A DNA stretch of 47,496 bases from Bacteroidales bacterium (lineage in GTDB: Bacteria > Bacteroidota > Bacteroidia > Bacteroidales > Muribaculaceae), in contig SFLG01000008.1 in NCBI GenBank assembly GCA_004553485.1, forward strand, positions 1 through 47,496, written 5' to 3'. This document shows, piece after piece, positions 1-6,902 of the stretch; position 1 is the stretch's first letter, and each line of letters opens with the position of its first letter. Under the pieces are notes generated by a model. The model did no database searches and was not told the DNA's origin. It was given only the letters and a program-made list of their open reading frames with translations. Position numbers and translations under genes: made by a program.

Positions 1-180
1 GACGAAGAGTTTCCCACGTTCCTCTATGATGCCGCCTATGTAGTACGGAAGTCCGCAGTTGGCGTAGGAGATGTACTTTCCTTTCTCTATCAGAAGAATT
101 TCTGCCTCTTCTGTCAGTCTTCTTATGCGTGCTGCTGCCGTAGCGCCTCCAGCCACGCCGCCAATGATGATGATTCTCAT
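1..180 (-). CDS. CoA-disulfide reductase-like FAD oxidoreductase, 5' end only
   Basis: The ATG is at 178-180 and the frame is open to the window edge, giving 60 N-terminal residues. The start MRIIIIGGVAGG is the FAD-binding Rossmann turn. SYANCGLPYYIGG follows, with a Cys at residue 42, the position of the single redox-active Cys in CoA-disulfide reductases and NADH oxidase/peroxidase relatives. Such enzymes use NAD(P)H to reduce CoA disulfide, polysulfide or oxygen, and many carry a C-terminal rhodanese domain, which cannot be checked here because the gene runs off the window. The family call is firm. The exact substrate is not. Confidence 0.85.
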   Translation of the reverse strand, partial: MRIIIIGGVAGGATAAARIRRLTEEAEILLIEKGKYISYANCGLPYYIGGIIEERGKLFV

Positions 181-561
181 GCGCTGGTTTGTTTGTTAGG
201 GTTATTGATTTTGATTATACCCAGCCGCCTGATGTCCTCCATCAAGAGTGCTGACTGTCCGTTTTCCGTGTTTTTCTCCACTTCCAAAGCGTGTCCAGTA
301 TTTGCTGTCTCAGGACAGTGAATATATATGTTGGTGCAAAAATACTGCTTTTCATTGATTTATCCATATATTCCAGCCACTTTTTGCGCCAAAACACGAT
401 TATTGTAGGGGCAGTCGCGAAATCAGAGCGGATGATATAAAAACGATGAGTTTGAGCGGAAAAAATAGAGGAAACTCTACCGGTTAACTCAATTGAGATG
501 AATTAAATGACTATCCCTATATTAATACGCTTTGCGGGGGCGTTTGGTTTAGGGTGGGGGG
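181..561. other. Intergenic region upstream of the oxidoreductase
   Basis: No clear gene is present. On the minus strand a frame runs from a TTG at 285-287 (or an ATG at 240-242) to a TGA at 177-179, which overlaps the ATG of the oxidoreductase in an ATGA arrangement. The resulting 38- or 21-residue product matches nothing I recognise. The sequence from 345 to about 540 is AT-rich and I see nothing definable in it. Confidence 0.4.
337..344 (-). promoter_or_regulatory. Bacteroidetes -7 box (TATTTTTG), minus strand
   Basis: Read on the minus strand the site is TATTTTTG, fitting TAnnTTTG. It would start transcription near 330 toward the oxidoreductase gene, leaving a leader of about 150 nt. No convincing TTTG -33 element was found, so this is tentative. 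Confidence 0.4.
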
Positions 562-640
562 GGCTTTAAGATGGTTAAGGTCTTTAGGGACTTTAGGGCC
601 TTTAAGGACTTTAAGGGCTTTTGAGGCTTTACTTTGGGAC
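562..640. repeat. Degenerate 9-bp tandem repeat (GNCTTTARG type)
   Basis: Units such as GTCTTTAGG, GACTTTAGG, GCCTTTAAG and GACTTTAAG follow one another with a 9-bp period, and the right side decays. The same unit family forms the much longer array at 24911-25140. No gene uses it. Confidence 0.75.
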
Positions 641-678
641 TTTGTGGGGTTTTATGGTGGACTGGGTAGGTAAATGCG

Positions 679-709
679 TTGTACTTTTATTTTATTTTTT
701 GTAACTTTG
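679..709 (+). promoter_or_regulatory. Promoter of the exonuclease gene
   Basis: TTG at 679-681 and TAACTTTG at 702-709 are separated by 20 bp, matching the Bacteroidetes TTTG/TAnnTTTG pattern. The predicted transcription start lies at about 714-716, practically on the GTG start codon, so the transcript may be leaderless. Confidence 0.65.
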
Positions 710-713
710 CGGC

Positions 714-1385
714 GTGAACAGCCCAGTTAATCTTGCCATCGACAAAGAAACGGTGGCGCAGATGTCCGTGGTGGAGTATCCCGGCGGCATCGGCGCCGTC
801 ACTGTCGTGGATACGCCCGAGAAGGCGAAGGCCGCTCTTGCCGACCTCAACAAATGCACTCACATCGGCTTTGACACAGAGACAAAGCCCACTTTTCAGC
901 GCGGCGCACCTCAGAACAAGGTGGCCCTGCTGCAGTTGTCGTCGGGCGCCCACTGCTACCTCTTCCGCCTCAACCGCGAAGGGGTGTTCAACGCCGTCAA
1001 GCCCTTGCTTGAGAACCCGAAAATCATCAAAGTGGGCCTCAGCGTCCACGACGACTTCAACGCCCTGCGCCGTCGTGGCGAGCTCAACCCCGCGGGCTTC
1101 ATCGACCTTCAGGACTATGCCCGCACCTTCCTCATCTCGGACCTGTCGCTGCAGAAGGTCTACGCCATCGTGTTCGGCGCCCGCATCAGCAAGAGCCAGC
1201 GTCTGACCAACTGGGAGGCCGACCGTCTCACCGAGGCGCAGCAGATTTACGCCTCCATCGACGCCTGGGCATGTCTGAAGCTGTACCGCTATCTGCGCGG
1301 CGGCTATTTCAACCCCTACGAAAGTCCCTACGCCCATCCAGTAGAGTCTAACGGCGAAAACGACCCTATGCAGGCCCAGGCCTGA
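714..1385 (+). CDS. 3'-5' exonuclease domain protein (RNase D/DEDDy type)
   Basis: This 223-residue protein has the DEDDy nuclease signature: Asp54 and Glu56 in IGFDTETKP, Asp113/114 in GLSVHDDF, and Tyr179-x3-Asp183 in YASIDAW. It should remove nucleotides from 3' ends by two-metal catalysis. There is no HRDC domain, so it is a stand-alone exonuclease domain as often found in Bacteroidales, and whether RNA or DNA is the substrate cannot be told. The GTG at 714 is kept because, from memory of the family, relatives also have about 20 residues before the first strand. A later ATG at 762 is the alternative and would give a normal 5' leader from the promoter at 679-709. Confidence 0.85.
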   Translation: MNSPVNLAIDKETVAQMSVVEYPGGIGAVTVVDTPEKAKAALADLNKCTHIGFDTETKPTFQRGAPQNKVALLQLSSGAHCYLFRLNREGVFNAVKPLLENPKIIKVGLSVHDDFNALRRRGELNPAGFIDLQDYARTFLISDLSLQKVYAIVFGARISKSQRLTNWEADRLTEAQQIYASIDAWACLKLYRYLRGGYFNPYESPYAHPVESNGENDPMQAQA

Positions 1386-1447
1386 CGCAAAGCCCGCCGC
1401 ACGTCGCCTAAAACCTAACGCCAAAAGCCTAAAAACCTCTCACCCTC

Positions 1448-1729
1448 ATGTCTTCACCCAAACGACGCATACCCCGCTCGACGCTGGTCCCGCTGTTGCT
1501 GCTTGTCTACCTGGCTGTTATGTCCTACATCGGCTGGGGCAACTATGCCAAAGGCGAGACCTCGGCGCTGTACTATTTCGGCACCATCGGCGTCACCCTG
1601 GTCATCATCCTGCTGCTGCACTTCAACCTCAAACGCCGCGAGGCCCTCAGACAGAAACGCCTCGACGACATGGCCGCCTCGCGCGACGTCACCACGGACA
1701 AAGGGACCGGGAGCGACGCACAGGCCTGA
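1448..1729 (+). CDS. Small two-helix membrane protein, unknown function
   Basis: The product has 93 residues: a basic N-terminus (SPKRRIPRS), a hydrophobic helix at about 12-30, a short loop (GWGNYAKGE), a second helix at about 40-60, then a charged tail starting LKRREALRQKR. Both ends are probably cytoplasmic. It lies 62 bp after the exonuclease on the same strand and may be cotranscribed with it. No catalytic motif is visible. It resembles the short conserved hypothetical membrane proteins common in Bacteroidales. Confidence 0.7.
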   Translation: MSSPKRRIPRSTLVPLLLLVYLAVMSYIGWGNYAKGETSALYYFGTIGVTLVIILLLHFNLKRREALRQKRLDDMAASRDVTTDKGTGSDAQA

Positions 1730-1763
1730 CGGCGGCAGTGCGACACGCAACGACACCCCAATC

Positions 1764-1809
1764 CCATACCGATCAACCGTTCCATACCGATCAACCAATC
1801 CTATACCGG
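1764..1809. repeat. 18-bp tandem repeat
   Basis: CCATACCGATCAACCGTT is followed by CCATACCGATCAACCAAT and a partial third unit CCTATACCGG. The array sits in the 105-bp gap before the GHL10 gene, close to its start. Confidence 0.75.
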
Positions 1810-1834
1810 AAAAATAAAATAACGCAATAACCTT

Positions 1835-4480
1835 ATGAAACTATTCCACAACCTTTTCGCCGCAGCCCTGGCCATCGTCATGGCTGCCCCGACTGTGACC
1901 GCGCAGACCGCTCCCAAGAGCGAGATGCGTTCGGCCTGGGTTGCCACGGTGACACGCGACTGGCCCAAGTCGTCGGCATCGGCCTCCAACCCCACGTCGA
2001 TACAAAATCAGAAGAACGACCTCATCCAGATCCTTGACTCGCTGAAGGCCAACAACATGAACGCCATCTGCCTGCAGGTGCGCTCAGAGTGCGACGCCAT
2101 CTACCCGTCGTCCTACGAGCCCTGGGCACAGGTGCTCACCGGCGTCCGCGGCACCGACCCCGGCTACGACCCCCTGGCTTTTGCCGTTGAGGAGGCCCAC
2201 AAGCGCGGCCTCGAGTTCCACGCCTGGATCAACCCCTACCGCTACGAGTCGTCCAAAAACAAATTCGGCAACGTCGACTACCGCAAGGACCACTCCGACT
2301 GGCTGCTCACCGGCACCAACAGCGTCATCCTCAACCCCGGTAAAGCCGAGGTGCGCCAGCGCATCTGCGATGTCATCAAGGAAATCGTCACCAAGTATGA
2401 TGTCGACGGAGTGCTCTTCGACGACTACTTCTACCTGTCAGAGGGTACACCCCTCACCCTTGACGTAGACCTGTACAACGAGTACAAGGCCGGCGGCGGT
2501 TCGGGCGCCCAGCAGGACTGGCGCCGCCAGAACGTCAACCAGATGGTGCGCGACGTCAACAACACCATCAAGTCCGTCAAGCCCTGGGTGCGCTTCGGCA
2601 TCGCCCCCGCCGGCGTTGCCAGCCGCAGCCAGTCGGTGGCCAACAAATACGGTGTAACTCCCTGTCCCGTCGGCTCTGACTGGGCATACTCCAAACTCTA
2701 CTGCGACCCCCTGGCATGGTTCAACGACAAATCGGTCGACTACATCTCGCCGCAGATTTACTGGGCTATAGGATCGTCGTCCGACTATGAGCAGCTTATC
2801 CGCTGGTGGAGCACCGTCGCCGACAAGTTCGGCCGTCACCTCTACGCCTCGCACTCGCTTGAGGAGATAGATACATGGGGCTTCGACGAAATGTCAGACC
2901 AGGTCAAGATGAACCGCAAGTACACCCTCAACAAGGCTCCCGGCTCGATATTCTTCTCGTCGAAATACCTGTTCACCAGCCCCGACAAGATGGGTAGCCA
3001 CCTGCGCAAGACCGTCTACACCACCCCCGCCATCATGCCCGCTATGACCTGGGCCAATGCCACCGATCCCGGTGCCGTCACCGGAGTGGGCCGCAGTGGC
3101 GCCGAGCTGACCTGGGACGCCAAGGACAAAATGCGCTACACCGTCTACGCCGTGCCCGCCGGCTCGACCTTCGACGGCAACGTCAGCAACCTGTTGGGTG
3201 TCACCTACACAGCATCGTATACCCTTCCCGCCAACCGCCTGGCCGGTTATGACTACTATGTATGTCCCCTCGACCGCTTCGGCAACGAATGGGCTGCCGC
3301 CACTATCGCCAAGGCAGCCCAGACCCTCGACGCTCCCGTGCTGACCGCTCCCGCCGACAACGCCGACGTGGAGATGCCCTTCACCTTCAGCTGGAACGCC
3401 GTGCCCAACGCCAAAGGATATGTGCTCGTCTTCGCCACTGACGCCGCCATGACCGACATCGTCTTCACCGCCGCCTGCGCCACCAACTCGCTCGAGGCCA
3501 CCGGCAAAGCCGACAGCCCCCTGCGCGGCCTCCCCGTCGACCAGAAGCTCTACTGGCAGGTTGTCGCCAGCGCTCCCGGTTACAACGACGGCACCAGCGC
3601 TTCGCGTGCCATCACTCCCCACAACTTCGAGGTGATATATCCCGGACACAACTCGGGCGACGTCGAGCTCGACCCCGTCATCAGATGGTCGTACCCCCAG
3701 CGCGAAGTGCTGTTGGAGGTTGCCACAAGCGAGGACTTCACCGCACGCACGATGGTAATCAGCCGCACCGTATCCGGCGGCAGCTACGAGGTTGGCCGCC
3801 ACACCCTGGCCGGCAAGACCAAGTACTACGTCCGCGTCTCTTACGGCACCGAGAAAACTCCCGTCGTCGCCTTCACCACCAAGTATATCAAGTGCGGCAA
3901 CCCCGGCTTCAAGACTCCCTACGATGGCGGCACATGGTACAGCGACCAGCCCCTCGCCATCGAGCCAGTACAGGGTGCCAGCGAGGTTCGCGTCGAGCTG
4001 TCGGAGAGCTCCACAAACTGGAACGCACGCTACATCTACTATTCGACCAACTTCGACCGCGAGACATGGGTCAGCACCAAACACAAAACCGCTTCCGAGA
4101 TAAAAATCAACTCGAAGAATATGGTGCACGGCAATACCTACTACGCCCGTATTTGCGCGTCGTACATCGACGAAAAGAACAGCAAGGTCACCAACGATTA
4201 CAGCTCGCCCATCAGCTTCGTCTATTCGTCTGACGCCGGCGTTGACGGTGTAGTCAGCGACAGCACCGTTCCCGGCCTCACCGTTGCCGGCAACAGCCTC
4301 AAGGTTGTGGCCGACGGCTACGCCCTCGTTCGCCTCTACGACGCCGGCGGCCGCCAGGTGCGCACCCTCATGGACGGCGCCCTCAACGGCAGCGCCACCG
4401 TAGAGCTGCCCTCGCTCACCCCTGGCCTCTACATGGCAACCCTCAACGGCACCCACGCCATCAAGGTCATCATCAAGTAA
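1835..4480 (+). CDS. Secreted GHL10 (DUF187) glycosidase-like protein with type IX-like tail
   Basis: The product has 881 residues. A signal peptide covers about 1-23. From about residue 30 the protein matches the GHL10/DUF187 TIM-barrel family: MRSAWVATV, then LKANNMNAICLQVR, FHAWINPYR, DGVLFDDYFY and DYISPQIYW, which carry the acidic and aromatic residues typical of the barrel. The family is related to glycoside hydrolases, and some members act on peptidoglycan or glycan chains. Several fibronectin-III-like modules follow (about 400-790). The C-terminus (VRLYDAGGRQV ... PGLYMATLNG ... KVIIK) looks like a type A sorting domain of the type IX secretion system. A strong terminator follows. The substrate is unknown. 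Confidence 0.85.
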   Translation: MKLFHNLFAAALAIVMAAPTVTAQTAPKSEMRSAWVATVTRDWPKSSASASNPTSIQNQKNDLIQILDSLKANNMNAICLQVRSECDAIYPSSYEPWAQVLTGVRGTDPGYDPLAFAVEEAHKRGLEFHAWINPYRYESSKNKFGNVDYRKDHSDWLLTGTNSVILNPGKAEVRQRICDVIKEIVTKYDVDGVLFDDYFYLSEGTPLTLDVDLYNEYKAGGGSGAQQDWRRQNVNQMVRDVNNTIKSVKPWVRFGIAPAGVASRSQSVANKYGVTPCPVGSDWAYSKLYCDPLAWFNDKSVDYISPQIYWAIGSSSDYEQLIRWWSTVADKFGRHLYASHSLEEIDTWGFDEMSDQVKMNRKYTLNKAPGSIFFSSKYLFTSPDKMGSHLRKTVYTTPAIMPAMTWANATDPGAVTGVGRSGAELTWDAKDKMRYTVYAVPAGSTFDGNVSNLLGVTYTASYTLPANRLAGYDYYVCPLDRFGNEWAAATIAKAAQTLDAPVLTAPADNADVEMPFTFSWNAVPNAKGYVLVFATDAAMTDIVFTAACATNSLEATGKADSPLRGLPVDQKLYWQVVASAPGYNDGTSASRAITPHNFEVIYPGHNSGDVELDPVIRWSYPQREVLLEVATSEDFTARTMVISRTVSGGSYEVGRHTLAGKTKYYVRVSYGTEKTPVVAFTTKYIKCGNPGFKTPYDGGTWYSDQPLAIEPVQGASEVRVELSESSTNWNARYIYYSTNFDRETWVSTKHKTASEIKINSKNMVHGNTYYARICASYIDEKNSKVTNDYSSPISFVYSSDAGVDGVVSDSTVPGLTVAGNSLKVVADGYALVRLYDAGGRQVRTLMDGALNGSATVELPSLTPGLYMATLNGTHAIKVIIK

Positions 4481-4513
4481 GCCTCAGACAAAACTGAACT
4501 GAAGACACAGCTA

Positions 4514-4549
4514 ACGTCCCGCAGCCCCAGACGGTTGCGGGACGTTTTT
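4514..4549 (+). terminator. Rho-independent terminator after the GHL10 gene
   Basis: The stem is ACGTCCCGCA (4514-4523) with TGCGGGACGT (4536-4545), a 12-nt loop and a run of Ts to 4549. Confidence 0.9.
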
Positions 4550-4742
4550 GTTGCCGCTGGCCGACAACAATCGGCGCCCCCGCAGTGTTATAGCTACAGA
4601 CGGCTGGCGCACGGCAAGAGCACGACCTGACGCGGCAAGAGTACGGCATGAAAGCGCAAGGCAGCGGCAAGGCAGAGACCGGGCACGGGCACGCCAAAGG
4701 CCCGGCAAAAAAACTATTCTGCTGAAATTTATCCCCGGCGCT

Positions 4743-4772
4743 TTTGATTTATAATTTAATTTTGTACTTTTG
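4743..4772 (+). promoter_or_regulatory. Promoter of the rluB-like gene
   Basis: TTTG at 4743-4746 and TACTTTTG at 4765-4772 are 18 bp apart. The predicted start near 4779 leaves an unusually long leader of about 250 nt before the ATG at 5027. The sequence from 4550 to 4740 holds no gene that I can support. Confidence 0.75.
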
Positions 4773-4778
4773 CAAAGA

Positions 4779-5026
4779 ATTTAACGAGCACACGGCTCAA
4801 TGAGCACGCTTGGAGCGCGCCGTCAAAACGTTATTAATTAACAAATACTAAACACTTCTTAGGTAAAGAAGGCCGCATCATGAAACATTTGACAGACACA
4901 CGGCCTTAGATATTACGGTAACAATTAGATAAAATCCACGTTAACAGTTCTACTTTTTATTTTATTTATTCTCCCCTTTTACCGAATTCGCTTTTATTTC
5001 CCCTCTACATCCTCATTATTCTTATC
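4779..5026 (+). promoter_or_regulatory. Long 5' leader of the rluB-like gene with hairpin and micro-ORF
   Basis: The leader contains AAGGCCG (4869-4875) and CGGCCTT (4901-4907), which can pair. An ATG at 4880 in the loop opens a 9-codon frame (MKHLTDTRP) that ends at a TAG at 4907-4909, at the foot of the stem. The rest is AT-rich with a pyrimidine-rich stretch before the start codon. A regulatory role is inferred only from the length and arrangement. Confidence 0.4.
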
Positions 5027-6532
5027 ATGGACAGCATAGAAAAGAAACCCAAACGCCCCCGCATCGGACAGGTCCGTGGCGACGGCGAGAACACAACAAA
5101 CTACGATAACAGCGCCAAAGCAGCAGGTCAGGCCGGCGAAGGCCCCGCCCAGGGCGAAGGCCTAGAGCGCACCTACCGTGCCCAGAGCTACCAGCCCCGT
5201 CGCTACCAGCACCCCTACAACCAGAACGGCGGCTACAACCGCCAGGGTGGCTACCAGCAGGGCGGTTACCAGCAGGGCGGCTATCAGAACCGTCCCCAGC
5301 GTCCCTATCAGCCCTACAACTACAACGCCGATGCTGCCGAGGGCGGCGAGGCCGAGGGTCAGACCACCGAGGGACAGACCCAGCAGCGCCCCTACCAGCA
5401 GCGTCCCTACAACAACCAGGGCGGCTACAACCGTCAGGGCGGTTACAACCGTCAGGGTGGATACAACAATAACCGTCAGGGCGGATATAACAACAACCGT
5501 CAGGGTGGCTACAATAACAACCGTCAGGGCGGATACAACAACCAGAACCGCCAGGGTGGATACAACAACCAGGGTGGCTACAACAACCAGAACCGCCAGG
5601 GTGGCTACAACCGCCAGGGTGGCTACAACAACCAGAACCGTCAGGGCGGCTACAACAACCAGAACCGTCAGGGTGGCTACAATAACCAGAACCGCCAGGG
5701 TGGCTATAACAACCAGAAGCGCCGTCCCAACAACGGTGGCTTCATCGCCAAGGGCAAGAGCTTTACGCCGCGTCCCAAGCAGATTGAGTACGAGATGCCT
5801 ATCCCCGATCCCAACGAGCAGATCCGCCTCAACAAGTTCATGGCCAACGCCGGCATCTGCAGCCGCCGCGAGGCTGACGAATTTATCCAGCAGGGCCTGG
5901 TGAAGGTGAACGGCAACGTCGTTACCGAGCTGGGTACAAAGATTACACACAGCGATGTTGTGGAATATGACGAGAAGGTTGTGGCACTCGAGCGTAAGTG
6001 CTATATCCTGCTCAACAAGCCCAAGGACTGCGTCACCACCAGCGACGACCCCAACGGACGCCTCACGGTGATGGATATCGTCAAGGGTGCCTGCAACGAG
6101 CGCATCTACCCTGTGGGTCGTCTCGACCGCAACACCACCGGCGTGCTCCTGCTCACCAACGACGGCGACCTGGCCTCGAAGCTGACTCATCCCCAGTATG
6201 TCAAGAAAAAGATTTACCATGTGTGGACCGACAAGGACGTTACCGAGGATGATATGCAGCGCATCGCCGACGGCATAGAGCTTGAGGACGGCGAGATACA
6301 CGCTGACGCCATCGGCTATGCTACCGAGACCGACCGCAACCAGGTGGGCATCGAGATACACTCGGGCCGCAACCGCATTGTGCGCCGCATCTTCGAGAGC
6401 CTTGGCTATCATGTTACCAAGCTCGACCGCGTCTACTTTGCCGGCCTCACCAAGAAGAACCTCCCTCGCGGCCGTTGGCGCTACCTGACCCAGGAGGAGG
6501 TGAACTTCCTGAAGATGGGCTCGTTTGAGTAA
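5027..6532 (+). CDS. rluB: RluB-type 23S rRNA pseudouridine synthase with long disordered repeat N-terminus
   Basis: The product has 501 residues. Residues 1 to about 250 are low-complexity, with about a dozen NRQGGY units plus QQGGY and NNQGGY variants. An S4 RNA-binding domain starts near 266 (IRLNKFMANAGICSRREAD). The RsuA/RluB/RluE-type catalytic domain follows, with the catalytic Asp367 in PVGRLDRNTTG and the conserved YILLNKP, LLTNDG and GRNRIVRRIFE motifs. It should convert a uridine in rRNA, most likely 23S helix 80 as RluB does, to pseudouridine. The Gly/Asn/Gln/Tyr/Arg-rich extension resembles prion-like or RGG-type RNA-associating tails and roughly doubles the size compared with E. 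coli RluB. RluE or RluF-like specificity cannot be excluded. Confidence 0.9.
   Translation: MDSIEKKPKRPRIGQVRGDGENTTNYDNSAKAAGQAGEGPAQGEGLERTYRAQSYQPRRYQHPYNQNGGYNRQGGYQQGGYQQGGYQNRPQRPYQPYNYNADAAEGGEAEGQTTEGQTQQRPYQQRPYNNQGGYNRQGGYNRQGGYNNNRQGGYNNNRQGGYNNNRQGGYNNQNRQGGYNNQGGYNNQNRQGGYNRQGGYNNQNRQGGYNNQNRQGGYNNQNRQGGYNNQKRRPNNGGFIAKGKSFTPRPKQIEYEMPIPDPNEQIRLNKFMANAGICSRREADEFIQQGLVKVNGNVVTELGTKITHSDVVEYDEKVVALERKCYILLNKPKDCVTTSDDPNGRLTVMDIVKGACNERIYPVGRLDRNTTGVLLLTNDGDLASKLTHPQYVKKKIYHVWTDKDVTEDDMQRIADGIELEDGEIHADAIGYATETDRNQVGIEIHSGRNRIVRRIFESLGYHVTKLDRVYFAGLTKKNLPRGRWRYLTQEEVNFLKMGSFE
5400..5725 (+). repeat. Coding tandem repeats for NRQGGY units
   Basis: Near-identical stretches built on CGTCAGGGTGGCTACAACAA recur with 18-, 24- and 27-bp spacing. 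Most differences are synonymous third-position changes, which indicates selection for the peptide pattern while leaving the tract prone to slippage. Confidence 0.85.
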
Positions 6533-6628
6533 AGGGCCCGCAGTGGGCTCGCAAGCGAGCCGCACAGTGACAAAAGGCCAAACAACAAAAGGGCCAAACG
6601 ACAAAGGGCCAACACATAAAAAGGCAAC

Positions 6629-6668
6629 GGGCCGGCGTTCCAGTGATGGGCGCCGGCCTGTGCTTTTT
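6629..6668 (+). terminator. Terminator after the rluB-like gene
   Basis: The stem is GGCCGGCG (6630-6637) with CGCCGGCC (6651-6658), followed by five Ts at 6664-6668. Before it, 6555-6625 holds about four imperfect 15-16-bp units of the form AAAAGGGCCAAACGAC. Confidence 0.8.
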
Positions 6669-6770
6669 GGGGGCCGGGGTAGGGCTTTTGGGACGGTTTT
6701 GGGCGGTTTTTAGAGCGTTTTGGGGCAGTGGGGTGTTAAAAATTTGGGAATAAGGAAAAAAATTGCCAAT

Positions 6771-6852
6771 TTTGTGAATTAAACCGGTATTGTGGTTTAT
6801 GCCGGTTTGTAGTTTAACCCGGTTTTGTAATTTAACCCGGTTTGTGGTTGAA
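6771..6852. repeat. 17-18-bp tandem array upstream of the phosphodiester glycosidase gene
   Basis: Units TTGTGGTTTATGCCGGT (6790), TTGTAGTTTAACCCGGT (6807) and TTGTAATTTAACCCGGT (6825) are tandem, with decayed copies on both sides. The array ends 50 bp before the start codon at 6903. No TAnnTTTG promoter was found in this gap, so the array could be a control region or an inert repeat. Confidence 0.75.
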
Positions 6853-6902
6853 TAATGCAGACTACCTCGATTACAACACAAAAATAATATAAATCCTATC
6901 TC

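Noticed and set aside
5162..6604. Open frame of 480 codons antisense to the rluB-like gene, with a Val/Leu/Ala/Thr repeat product
   Set aside because: It mirrors the repeats and GC-rich codons of the true gene, which has S4 and catalytic motifs; the antisense product has no recognisable domain.
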